Below are positions 35,443-43,814 of a DNA stretch of 64,000 bases, one piece after another. The translations under genes and the position numbers were made by a program. How positions within the stretch are numbered: the first letter of the stretch is position 1; every line of letters starts with the position of its first letter. The notes beneath the pieces were generated by a model. The model had not been told where the DNA came from, ran no database searches, and saw nothing but the letters and a program-made list of their open reading frames with translations. The DNA is from Bacteroidales bacterium UBA6248 (lineage in GTDB: Bacteria; Bacteroidota; Bacteroidia; Bacteroidales; Lentimicrobiaceae): the NCBI GenBank assembly GCA_002441345.1, contig DJVU01000055.1, forward strand, positions 1-64,000, given 5' to 3'.

Positions 35443-35964
35443 TTACTTCTGGGATGTCGGCTGAGCAGCAGGTGCAAGCAATATTTCTTTCACCATTTTC
35501 TCAAATTCTGCCTTCGGCAATGCACCTGCCGTCATTTGTGGCTGTCCTTCTGCAGGACAAAACAGTATGCTCGGGATGCTGCGAATGCCAAATACCTGGG
35601 CTAACTCACGCTCTTTGTCGGTATCGACTTTATATACCACAATCTGATCCTTGTATTGCTCTGCAAGCTCAGCCATTATAGGAGCCACGCGCTTGCAGGG
35701 ACCGCACCAGTCGGCGTAAAAGTCAATGATACAAGGCTTGTTGCCTTCGTAAACCCACTTGTCGGGACTTTTTTCGTAGTTGAATACCCGCTCCAGGAAC
35801 ATTGTCTTGTTCATCTGAATTACTTTACCGGCTTCAGCCGAAGCCGCAGCAGTTGTTTCCTTTACGGGATCATTTGATGCCGACTGTCCGTTGCTGGTGG
35901 TTTGGTTGCAACCGAAGAAAGCCAGACTGGCAACAAGTGCGAGAGTGAAAATTCGTTTGTTCAT
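35443..35964 (-). CDS. Thioredoxin-domain lipoprotein
   Basis: A 173-residue protein when started at the ATG at 35964. Its N-terminus (MNKRIFTLALVASLAFFGC) is a lipoprotein signal with Cys19 as the lipidated residue, followed by a Ser/Asn/Thr linker and a thioredoxin domain with WCGPC (Cys87, Cys90). It should therefore sit on the periplasmic face of a membrane. A -7 element at 35999-36006 lies downstream of an alternative upstream ATG (36039), which supports the inner start. It is the first gene of a pair with a cytosolic paralogue. Confidence 0.9.
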   Translation of the reverse strand: MNKRIFTLALVASLAFFGCNQTTSNGQSASNDPVKETTAAASAEAGKVIQMNKTMFLERVFNYEKSPDKWVYEGNKPCIIDFYADWCGPCKRVAPIMAELAEQYKDQIVVYKVDTDKERELAQVFGIRSIPSILFCPAEGQPQMTAGALPKAEFEKMVKEILLAPAAQPTSQK

Positions 35965-35998
35965 ATTTTTGATGATGGTTGGGTTCATAATTTCGCTG

Positions 35999-36006
35999 CA
36001 AAGATA
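35999..36006 (-). promoter_or_regulatory. -7 element of the thioredoxin pair
   Basis: TATCTTTG on the minus strand, exact match to TAnnTTTG, 35 bases before the chosen start. Confidence 0.5.
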
Positions 36007-36050
36007 AAAACTTTTTATTTTGAATCGCATAAATATCACTAAAAAAAAGT

Positions 36051-36058
36051 TAATTTTG
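36051..36058 (+). promoter_or_regulatory. -7 element of the zinc-ribbon ORF
   Basis: TAATTTTG on the plus strand, 67 bases before the ATG at 36125. It shares the divergent region with the thioredoxin promoter. Confidence 0.4.
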
Positions 36059-36124
36059 CAGGATCAATCGTTTAAACAAACATCAGGCCATTTTGTTAGG
36101 CCATAGAAATCACCATATTAAATA

Positions 36125-36565
36125 ATGAGTCTGGCCCATTATTTTAAGGAACTTGATCTGGGAGAATTTAATGCCAGGTTTTCGAAGCCCGAGCAGTGCC
36201 TGAAGGCTATTGCCGATGAAAAATGGCAAAGCGGGTATGTTTGCCGCAAATGCGGACATACCAATTTTTGCGAAGGTAAAACCCCTTTTTCGCGCCGGTG
36301 CACCCGGTGCAAATCCGACGAGTCGGCCACAGCGCACACCATTTTTCACAGGTGCCGGATACCTATTACCGATGCATTTGAGATAGCCTATCTTGTTTGC
36401 AGTAGCGAAAAGATTTCGAGTTATGAACTTTCACGCCGTCTTGATACCCGGCAGATGACTTGCTGGAAGTTTAAAAAACGGATTATGGAGTGCATGGAAC
36501 ATGGTTCCGGCCTGCATTTGTTTGAAGTTGGCGGAGGCAATTCAGCTCCGGAATCCGATGCGTAA
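36125..36565 (+). CDS. IS1595-type transposase zinc-ribbon protein without catalytic domain
   Basis: A 146-residue protein matching only the N-terminal part of IS1595/ISSpo8-type transposases: a zinc ribbon (Cys40-x2-Cys43, Cys59-x2-Cys62), the segment TAHTIFHRCRIPI and a helix-turn-helix-like stretch (SSYELSRRLDTRQMTCWKFK). The DDE catalytic domain that should follow is absent, and the gene ends cleanly at a stop. No terminal inverted repeats or target duplications are visible. It has a native-looking promoter. It is either a decayed element or a domesticated DNA-binding protein; the intact frame favours the second weakly. Confidence 0.75.
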   Translation: MSLAHYFKELDLGEFNARFSKPEQCLKAIADEKWQSGYVCRKCGHTNFCEGKTPFSRRCTRCKSDESATAHTIFHRCRIPITDAFEIAYLVCSSEKISSYELSRRLDTRQMTCWKFKKRIMECMEHGSGLHLFEVGGGNSAPESDA

Positions 36566-36605
36566 CCATCGTGTATTCTGTTTGAATCGGAAATGCAGTC
36601 CGGGG

Positions 36606-38708
36606 CTATTCTTTTATTAGGTTCATCCATGAGATGCCGGTGCTGCTGCTGATTCGGATCAGGTAAAATCCGGGGTCAAGATTTTTAATTCCCAGGCGTA
36701 CAGTGGTTTGTCCGGTACGTATCGTTTCTCTGATCCCGGTTTTTTGTCCCGAAAGGGTATAAACTTCGAGCGTCCGTTGAGGAGCATCCGTGGTTTCAAA
36801 TTCTATCCATACACTTTCCTTTGCGGGATTTGGAAACAAGCGGGCCGGAGAGCTGCGTTTGTTTCCTGCCAGTGTATTGCCTTCGGGAGCCCAGTTCAGC
36901 GTAAATCCGGGAGCCGTTCCAATGCCATCGGAAGTAAATATCAGATAAGCTTTTCCGCCGGGAACGATAACCGGATCGGGTACAGTGCTGCCTGTAAGCA
37001 AAGCGATCTCCTGCTGGCTTGAAAGATCATAAATGCGCAGAAAATCAAATCCTTCCTGCAGATTGAACTGCTCAAACGTCAGCTTCAGCGGTATCAGTTC
37101 GGATGGGATGATTCTCCACTTGCACATGCTGTTATTTCCGTAATTGTATTCCCCCGAGCCATCTTCAAATGAGCCTGAGGGCGTGTTGAAGGTGGTAGTT
37201 CCGGAGCAATAAACAGGCAGCAGGCTTTTATAGAATCCCAGAAAACCGTTTCCGCCACCGTTTTCGCCCGATAGTAAAACCAGAGCCGATGAGGCAGGAA
37301 TATCAAGTGCTTCGGGAAGCATGGATCCGGAGTAAGAGGCAAGCAGTTGTGCGGTATCGTCGCCCCTGTATATATGCAGGGAGTCGCCATCAGCAAGATC
37401 AATCAGCGGGAAAAGCAGTTGCAGACCGCTAATGGAGTCGTAATCGCTGTCCTGAGGGCGAATAAGCCACTGGCAGGTACTGCCTGAAGGATAATCAGGC
37501 ATATTACTGCCATCGGTGAACGATCCGGCAATAAACGATAAAGTGTCAGGCCCCTGACAATAACCGGGGTAATTGTATAAGGTGGTATCGGGATATATGT
37601 CTTTAATGACTTCCTGGGCAAAGTTGAAGTTGCTTCCTCCGGGCGTAAGTGCCGACAACAAAAAATATCCGTCGTAGCTTCCGCTCCATCCCCAGTTAAA
37701 ATGGTAAAAGCCGTCGGGCGAATATCCGTCGCACACAAATGCATGCCCGTTTTGTGAACCAACGCTTTCCCAGCCGGCATAATAAAGCGGTTTGCGTGCT
37801 TCCAGGTTGGCAATGAGAATGCTGTCCCAGTTCATCGTGGTGGTATCCCTGAAAATATACTGCGTTTGAGCCCCGTATTTAAAAAAGGCCCGCATCGAAT
37901 TGGCAGCACTGTGGTTCCACATTCCCGATCCGCCTGGACCGTAGTCCATATCGAACGAGATGCCGAGGTGATAGAGCAAGAGCGCAATATGCTCGTTGGG
38001 TCCGTTAAGGGTACGTTCCATGCCGTTCCATTGGTAAGTCGTTTCACCATAATTGGCGTACTGAACGCCGTAATCGGGATGCACGTAACTGTATTCACCT
38101 GTGCCCTGTTGCGGCCAGCGGTGATAAAACATCAGTTGTCCGACCGCGGTGGCGACACATCCGGCATAACACCGGCCACCGGGACCGGCAGGGTCGGGTG
38201 GGCACATGCCATTATAATAATTTCCCTGATCCCAGACGGTGCGCAGCAGAGGTTCAACCACATCCTGGGTACTGTGTGCATCCGTTGCCTGCCGGTTGCT
38301 GTAGCGTTCGCGCATCTTTTTTATCTCAGGCGCGGGTTGTGTGAGTCCCGACACAGCATCCATCTGACGGCCGTAGTACCGGAGCCAGGCCATCAGGGCG
38401 GGAGGGGGATCTTCGCCTGTAAAACTTCCCTTCATGCTGTAGCCAAGTACCGGAAAGGTATTATCTGAAACAGAAACCAAAACGTAACCCCCGCCTTTGA
38501 AATTGACTGCAAATGCCCTCAGGCTTCCCTGTATTTCAAGCGGCAAAAAATTGTCAATATCCGCACTTGCCCTGTTTTCGGCTGAATGGATGTCAAGCCT
38601 TTCCTGAAAGAAGTTCAGTGCCAGAGTCTTCGATTTCTCTGGGGTTTGAGGTGAGGCAGTGCCTGCAATACAAAGGATGGTAAAAAGAAGGAGAATTAAC
38701 TTTTTCAT
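36606..38708 (-). CDS. C10 (streptopain-like) peptidase with two CUB-like domains and T9SS tail
   Basis: A 700-residue secreted protease. Signal peptide MKKLILLLFTILCIAGTASP, then an inhibitory propeptide (about 20-150), a papain-like C10 domain with catalytic Cys184 (AGCVATAVGQ) and His322 (NGHAFVCDGY) and the YHFNWGWSG motif, two CUB-like domains (about 385-500 and 505-620, YPSGSTCQWLI; YNYGNNSMCKWRI) and a type IX secretion sorting domain (FPNPAKESVWIEF to the end). The start ATG at 38708 is preferred because a promoter element (38733-38740) overlaps the longer TTG-start frame. Likely degrades host or environmental protein. Confidence 0.92.
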   Translation of the reverse strand: MKKLILLLFTILCIAGTASPQTPEKSKTLALNFFQERLDIHSAENRASADIDNFLPLEIQGSLRAFAVNFKGGGYVLVSVSDNTFPVLGYSMKGSFTGEDPPPALMAWLRYYGRQMDAVSGLTQPAPEIKKMRERYSNRQATDAHSTQDVVEPLLRTVWDQGNYYNGMCPPDPAGPGGRCYAGCVATAVGQLMFYHRWPQQGTGEYSYVHPDYGVQYANYGETTYQWNGMERTLNGPNEHIALLLYHLGISFDMDYGPGGSGMWNHSAANSMRAFFKYGAQTQYIFRDTTTMNWDSILIANLEARKPLYYAGWESVGSQNGHAFVCDGYSPDGFYHFNWGWSGSYDGYFLLSALTPGGSNFNFAQEVIKDIYPDTTLYNYPGYCQGPDTLSFIAGSFTDGSNMPDYPSGSTCQWLIRPQDSDYDSISGLQLLFPLIDLADGDSLHIYRGDDTAQLLASYSGSMLPEALDIPASSALVLLSGENGGGNGFLGFYKSLLPVYCSGTTTFNTPSGSFEDGSGEYNYGNNSMCKWRIIPSELIPLKLTFEQFNLQEGFDFLRIYDLSSQQEIALLTGSTVPDPVIVPGGKAYLIFTSDGIGTAPGFTLNWAPEGNTLAGNKRSSPARLFPNPAKESVWIEFETTDAPQRTLEVYTLSGQKTGIRETIRTGQTTVRLGIKNLDPGFYLIRISSSTGISWMNLIKE

Positions 38709-38732
38709 CGGATGATCATTTTTTGCCTGTAT

Positions 38733-38740
38733 CAAAAATA
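38733..38740 (-). promoter_or_regulatory. -7 element of the C10 peptidase gene
   Basis: TATTTTTG on the minus strand, 24 bases before the ATG at 38708; it decides against the upstream TTG start. Confidence 0.5.
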
Positions 38741-38901
38741 GCGATTATTTCACCCGGCACTTTGTTTTATTCCATGGTTTATAGCCGGTTATTTTGTGCT
38801 TCACCGGAATAAAGTGTTTTAAGGTCAGTTTTGTGCAATGGTGATTTTTGTTTTTCCGGCAAAATGAAACAACGGATGAATCTGCGATTCGGGTCAAATC
38901 G

Positions 38902-38909
38902 TAACTTTG
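38902..38909 (+). promoter_or_regulatory. -7 element of the threonine aldolase gene
   Basis: TAACTTTG, 18 bases before the ATG at 38928. An in-frame TTG at 38907 overlaps this element and is therefore unlikely to be the start. Confidence 0.5.
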
Positions 38910-38927
38910 CCTGCAAATAACTGTACT

Positions 38928-39950
38928 ATGAAGATAGACCTGCGCTCCGATACCGTTACGCGTCCTACACCAGGGATGCTGGAAGCCATGTTTTCAGCTT
39001 CTGTTGGCGACGATGTTTTTGGAGAAGACCCCACCGTTGCCGCGCTTGAGGCGAAAGTTGCAGCCCTTTTCGGGAAGGATGCCGGACTTTTTTGTCCATC
39101 GGGCACCATGACCAACCAGATTGCTGCCCGCGTGCATGCCCGCCCGGGTGAAGAGGTGATTCTGCACAAACTTTCACATGTTTATTATTACGAAGCCGGT
39201 GGTTTGATGTCGAACTCAGGGCTTTCGGTATGTCTGCTGGATGGTGCGCGAGGGATGATAACAGCACAGGATGTTGCCGGTCACATCAATCCCGACGATC
39301 TGCACCGCCCGCGCACGGCTGTGGTGGAAGTTGAGAATACCATGAATAAAGGCGGAGGTGCTGTGTACGACAACAATGAACTTGCCGCAATAGGGGAGGT
39401 GTGCCGGGCCAATGGTCTGAAATATCACCTCGATGGTGCCCGCATTTTCAATGCACTTGTCGTTACCGGTCAGCCGTCACAGGAGTGCGGAGCTATGTTC
39501 GACAGTATCTCCGTTTGTCTTTCAAAAGGATTGGGAGCACCCGTAGGATCGGTGCTGACGGGCGATCGTGAATTTATCCGTATGGCCCGGCGCGTGCGCA
39601 AAGTACTTGGCGGCGGTATGCGGCAGGCCGGTTACCTGGCAGCAGCCGGTATCTACGCCCTCGATCATAACATCGAACGCCTAAAGGAGGATCATCAGAG
39701 GGCTCAGCGGCTCGGGGAAACCCTGAGTCAGCTAAGCTGGGTTGACGAAGTGCTGCCCGTGGATACAAACATCGTAATTTTCAGGGTGAAAAAGCCGCTC
39801 ACCGCAGCAGTTGTTTCAGGAAAACTTGCCGCAGAGGGCATTTTAGCCATTGATTTCGACAAGCAATCGGTTCGCTTCGTAACCCACCTCGATTATTCCG
39901 AAGCTATGCTTGCACGAACGGTTGATGTGTTAAATTCCATAAGCTTCTGA
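38928..39950 (+). CDS. ltaE: Low-specificity L-threonine aldolase
   Basis: A 340-residue fold-type I PLP enzyme that cleaves L-threonine or L-allo-threonine to glycine and acetaldehyde. Family signatures are IDLRSDTVTRPTPGM at the start, GDDVFGEDPTV (27-37), FCPSGTMTNQIA (55-66), the PLP aspartate in HLDGARI and the Schiff-base lysine in CLSKGLGAPVGS (Lys200). Length is normal. It is monocistronic. In an amino-acid-using anaerobe it would supply glycine and C2 units; related phenylserine aldolases cannot be fully excluded. Confidence 0.93.
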   Translation: MKIDLRSDTVTRPTPGMLEAMFSASVGDDVFGEDPTVAALEAKVAALFGKDAGLFCPSGTMTNQIAARVHARPGEEVILHKLSHVYYYEAGGLMSNSGLSVCLLDGARGMITAQDVAGHINPDDLHRPRTAVVEVENTMNKGGGAVYDNNELAAIGEVCRANGLKYHLDGARIFNALVVTGQPSQECGAMFDSISVCLSKGLGAPVGSVLTGDREFIRMARRVRKVLGGGMRQAGYLAAAGIYALDHNIERLKEDHQRAQRLGETLSQLSWVDEVLPVDTNIVIFRVKKPLTAAVVSGKLAAEGILAIDFDKQSVRFVTHLDYSEAMLARTVDVLNSISF

Positions 39951-40079
39951 AAAACCGGCACCTGTTGTCGCAGCAACCCGTTGCCGTCTCATTTTTCCGA
40001 TTCTTAATGACAGTCAAAACACCTCTTTGCAGATAACCTCAGTGTAAGCACAATCTGTGAATGAGGCTACAGAACCGGA

Positions 40080-43000
40080 TTATTCGCTGAATGCTTTTTC
40101 AAATTCTGTGTCAAAGAGCAGGTTTACCGTATCGCACCCGTGTCCGAAAATGGGATTGTAATTATCGGAAGCAGTTATTCTGAACTTCAGTTTGCTGCTT
40201 GTGCAATATTTCGGCAGCAGGGAAGCTACCTCAAATATCACGTCGTCAACGGTTTCCAGACTGCGAAGGCCAAATCGTGAAAGCACTGCATCGGTTTGTT
40301 TCCAGCTATCGTACTGCAGTTTCGACTGCACAGCTTTGTCAATTTTCTGAATAACCTTCTGGCTGTTGGTAAAGGTTCCGCCGGACTCCCACGGAAGCGA
40401 TGCAGGAAGTACAAGGTCAGCCAGTTGTGCGGTCTCTGTCATAAAGTAATCCTGAACCATCACGAAACCGGCTTTTCCGAACCACTGCCTTGCTTCGTCC
40501 GCATTACCGGCACATCCAACCGGGTCTTCTCCGAAGATAAACATCTTTTTGTATGTGCCTTGGCGTACATCGTGCAGGGTACATCCTTTTCCGGATGGCA
40601 GCTCTCCGCTTTCCCAACTGTGTTCGAACGATTGACGGGTAATGGGGTCGTCCCATTCGCATGCACCCGGGCCCAGCTCGGGCGTTACTCCCATATCGTG
40701 CAAACCGTGACTGTTATTTTTCTCCTTCAGGAGCATCAGCCCGCTGCCTGTTTTGCCGTGTTTGCCGGTGATGCAGGCGAGGTTGAAGATCTCGGCACAG
40801 GTGCGTCCAGAGAGTTCTTTCTCGGAGAATACGATTACGGCAGCTTTTTCTGCATTGTATTCAGTGGCAAAGCGGATGATGGTATCCTCGCTGTCAACAC
40901 CCGAAGCTTCAACCAGATCTGCAAACGATTCACTTAGTATATGTGTTCGGAAGTCTTCGAAATTGCCGATTAGATCCCTAATGAACAACTGGTTCTGCAT
41001 GTTTTGTGAAAGCAGGTAATGACTTACTGCTTTTACGAAGTGATAGTAGGATTTTATACGTATAATACGGTCGGCCTTATGCTCCGAAGTACTCTCCGGC
41101 ATAGTGGTAATAAGCTCAACGGGCGTTCCCTGAATCTTCTGATGGTTCCAGATCATAAATCCGGCAACGGCATTGTCGCGGCTTACTTCGGCTCCAAGCA
41201 AATAAACCCGGCTCGATTCGGTGAGTTCAGGAAACGGGAGATTGGCTTTGGAAAGCCTGGTATAGTTTGTGCCTCGTCCAAGGTAATGGAAACTGCCTAT
41301 GTTGTTGGTTTTGGCTCCGGCACGGGCCAGTTTCTGAACCAGGTACTGCTCTTCATTTGTCAGACGGGCACCGGCAAAAAAGGCGGTCTCTGAGGGTTTC
41401 GAATTCCGTATTTCACTTTCCAGGATTTCAAACGCTTCATCCCAGCCGATTGGCTCATGCCTGCCGTTTCGTTTCAGCATGGGAACCGTTAGACGACGGA
41501 TGTCGTTGAGGTACTGATATCCAAACTTACCGTAGCGGCATATGTTTCCGTCCTGGTTTACAAGTCCTTCTGCACCTTTAACCTCCATTACAAAACCATT
41601 GCGGTGATGAATTTCGAGTGTACACCCTACGGAGCAATAGTTGCAGATGGTAGTAAAGCTCCCGGTTTGGACGGGTCCGGGTTTGAACAGCTTGTTTTCG
41701 GTCAATGCTCCCGTAGGACAGGTGGAAAGGCATAGTCCGCAGGATTCGCAATGGGTATCGCTCAGCGAATTGCCCATGCTCGGTGCTACGAACGTATCAA
41801 AACCCCGGTTAACAAGTCCCAGCGCATTGGCGCCGGCTACCTCCCGGCAAATTCGTACACAGCGGGCACAAAGTATGCACTTGTTGTTGTCAATTTCGAT
41901 GTACGGATGTCTGAAATCAACCTCATACTCACGGTGTTCGCCTTCGTAGTGCATTTGTTCCGCTTCGTATTCGGTGGAATATTTCTTTAAATCGCAGTCG
42001 AAATAGGCCGTACACCCGCACTCAAGGCACCGGGCTGCTTCCTGTTTTGCAACTACTTCGTTTTCATACCCCAGCTCAACTTCCTCGAAGTTATTGCGCT
42101 GATCCGGGTGAAGAACAGGCATTTCGTGCCTTAGCTGACGGGCAAATTTCCCGCTGAAATCGGCAGGTGTCTGTTCTCTGAAATTTTCCCGTTTGCTGAT
42201 AAATTCTTTTTTGTGCGGCTTCACCGGCTGGCCTGTCAGGTACTGGTGACAACTTAGTGCAGCAATTCTGGCCTGTGCAATGGCCTGGATAAGCGTTGCG
42301 GGACCCGTAACGCCGTCGCCGGCTGCAAATACCGAGGGTATACCGGTTTGCAGGGTGTGCTTATCGGCATCCAGGTCTCCCCATTTGTTAACCGCAAGCT
42401 GTCCTGTTGTTTCATTGGTGTTGATGTCGTCAAGGAAATGAACATCGGTTTTTTGCCCGATTGCTGCCAGGGCGATATCCACATCGAATTCAAATTCGCT
42501 GTCGGGTACAGGCACCGGGCGGCGTCTGCCCGATGCGTCGGGTTCGCCAAGCTCCATACGGATGCATACCATGCTTTTGATGCGACCGTTTTCGTTTTTT
42601 CTTACTTTCAACGGAAGTGTAAGAAACATATATTCAACGCCTTCCAGTTTCGATTCGTGAATCTCTATAGGGTTGGCCGGCATCTCTTTTTCGGTGCGGC
42701 GGTAGATTACAATAACCTTTGAAGCTCCGAGGCGCCGCGATGTTCGGCAGCAGTCCATAGCCGTATTTCCGCCTCCGACTACTACCACGGTTTTCCCTGT
42801 AAAATCTGGTTTCTTACTTTTGTTAAGTTCCAGTTCTTTCAGGAAATCGGTGCCGGCAAATACCCCTTCGGCATCGTCGCCATCGCATCCGATGCGCGTA
42901 CCCTTTTGCGAACCGATCGCGAGAATGGTGGCGTCGTGCGTTTGTTTAAGCTCCTTATAACTTATGTTTTCACCAAGCCGCTTGTTGTAATGGATGTTCA

Positions 43001-43781
43001 CACCCATTTCAGTAATGTTGTCCACTTCGCTCTGCAACAGGTCGTTGGGCAAGCGATATTCGGGAATTCCGTAGCGCAGCCATCCGCCGGCAGCGGGACT
43101 GGCTTCATAAATATCTACTGCGTGGCCTTCTTTTCTGAGAAAAAATGCTGCGGAGAGTCCGCCTGGTCCGGCGCCGATTACGGCTATCCGCTTCCCTGTG
43201 TCGGGATGAATGTGTGGTGCGAATTTATTGGGTGAGCCGAGGTCGAGGTCGGAAGCAAAGCGCTTCAGGTAGTCGATGCCGACGGGAGCACCTTCGTCGA
43301 GCAGGTTGCGGCGGCAGGCAACTTCACAAGGACGCACGCAGACACGCCCGCAGATTGCCGGCAGAGGATTGGTTTCCTTGATTACGGCTACGGCATCGGT
43401 ATACAGCCCCTTTTCGATCAGCGAGATATAACCCTGAACATCCACGCCGGCCGGACATGTTTGCTTGCAGGGGCCTGTGCAATCGGCATAGTGGTTGCTA
43501 AGCATAAGCTCCAGTGCCGTTTTCCTGGCTTTCAGCACTTTATCGCTCCGGGTTATAATCTTCATCCCTTCGGAAATGCGGGTTGAACAGCTGGGCTGCA
43601 ATCCGCGCATGCCTTCAACTTCAACCACACATACATAACAGGAGGTAAACGGCTCCAGCCGGGGATCGTCGCACAGGGTAGGTATTTCTATGCCAAGCCT
43701 GCGGGCGGCCGTAAGTATGGTTTCTCCCTCGTATCCCTTCGCTATCTGATCGTTTATGATGATGTTGACCTTATTCTTCAT
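40080..43781 (-). CDS. Fused 2Fe-2S / GltD-like flavoprotein / ferredoxin / NuoG-like subunit
   Basis: A 1233-residue cytosolic electron-transfer protein. In order: [2Fe-2S] domain (Cys37, 48, 51, 65); cysteine region shared with NuoG/GltD (His97, Cys101, 105, 109; Cys144, 148, 152, 156); GltD-like reductase with FAD motif GAGPGG (203-208) and NAD(P) motif VVGGGNTAMD (334-343); ferredoxin clusters (Cys635-645, 678-688); and a molybdopterin-oxidoreductase-like domain (from about 710, CNYCSVGC and Cys748). The Cys/Sec-His of formate dehydrogenases is missing and the usual C-terminal pterin-binding domain seems absent. With NuoF and NuoE it probably forms an NAD(P)H-linked, perhaps bifurcating, complex like Stn or Nfn types. 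Confidence 0.82.
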   Translation of the reverse strand: MKNKVNIIINDQIAKGYEGETILTAARRLGIEIPTLCDDPRLEPFTSCYVCVVEVEGMRGLQPSCSTRISEGMKIITRSDKVLKARKTALELMLSNHYADCTGPCKQTCPAGVDVQGYISLIEKGLYTDAVAVIKETNPLPAICGRVCVRPCEVACRRNLLDEGAPVGIDYLKRFASDLDLGSPNKFAPHIHPDTGKRIAVIGAGPGGLSAAFFLRKEGHAVDIYEASPAAGGWLRYGIPEYRLPNDLLQSEVDNITEMGVNIHYNKRLGENISYKELKQTHDATILAIGSQKGTRIGCDGDDAEGVFAGTDFLKELELNKSKKPDFTGKTVVVVGGGNTAMDCCRTSRRLGASKVIVIYRRTEKEMPANPIEIHESKLEGVEYMFLTLPLKVRKNENGRIKSMVCIRMELGEPDASGRRRPVPVPDSEFEFDVDIALAAIGQKTDVHFLDDINTNETTGQLAVNKWGDLDADKHTLQTGIPSVFAAGDGVTGPATLIQAIAQARIAALSCHQYLTGQPVKPHKKEFISKRENFREQTPADFSGKFARQLRHEMPVLHPDQRNNFEEVELGYENEVVAKQEAARCLECGCTAYFDCDLKKYSTEYEAEQMHYEGEHREYEVDFRHPYIEIDNNKCILCARCVRICREVAGANALGLVNRGFDTFVAPSMGNSLSDTHCESCGLCLSTCPTGALTENKLFKPGPVQTGSFTTICNYCSVGCTLEIHHRNGFVMEVKGAEGLVNQDGNICRYGKFGYQYLNDIRRLTVPMLKRNGRHEPIGWDEAFEILESEIRNSKPSETAFFAGARLTNEEQYLVQKLARAGAKTNNIGSFHYLGRGTNYTRLSKANLPFPELTESSRVYLLGAEVSRDNAVAGFMIWNHQKIQGTPVELITTMPESTSEHKADRIIRIKSYYHFVKAVSHYLLSQNMQNQLFIRDLIGNFEDFRTHILSESFADLVEASGVDSEDTIIRFATEYNAEKAAVIVFSEKELSGRTCAEIFNLACITGKHGKTGSGLMLLKEKNNSHGLHDMGVTPELGPGACEWDDPITRQSFEHSWESGELPSGKGCTLHDVRQGTYKKMFIFGEDPVGCAGNADEARQWFGKAGFVMVQDYFMTETAQLADLVLPASLPWESGGTFTNSQKVIQKIDKAVQSKLQYDSWKQTDAVLSRFGLRSLETVDDVIFEVASLLPKYCTSSKLKFRITASDNYNPIFGHGCDTVNLLFDTEFEKAFSE

Positions 43782-43814
43782 TTGGTTCTCTTGCTTTTAT
43801 TTGGAAAATCCGGT

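Noticed and set aside
40080..43781. Formate dehydrogenase alpha subunit or [FeFe] hydrogenase
   Set aside because: No Cys/Sec-His at the Mo site and no H-cluster motifs; the GltD-like module and NuoEF partners fit another redox complex.
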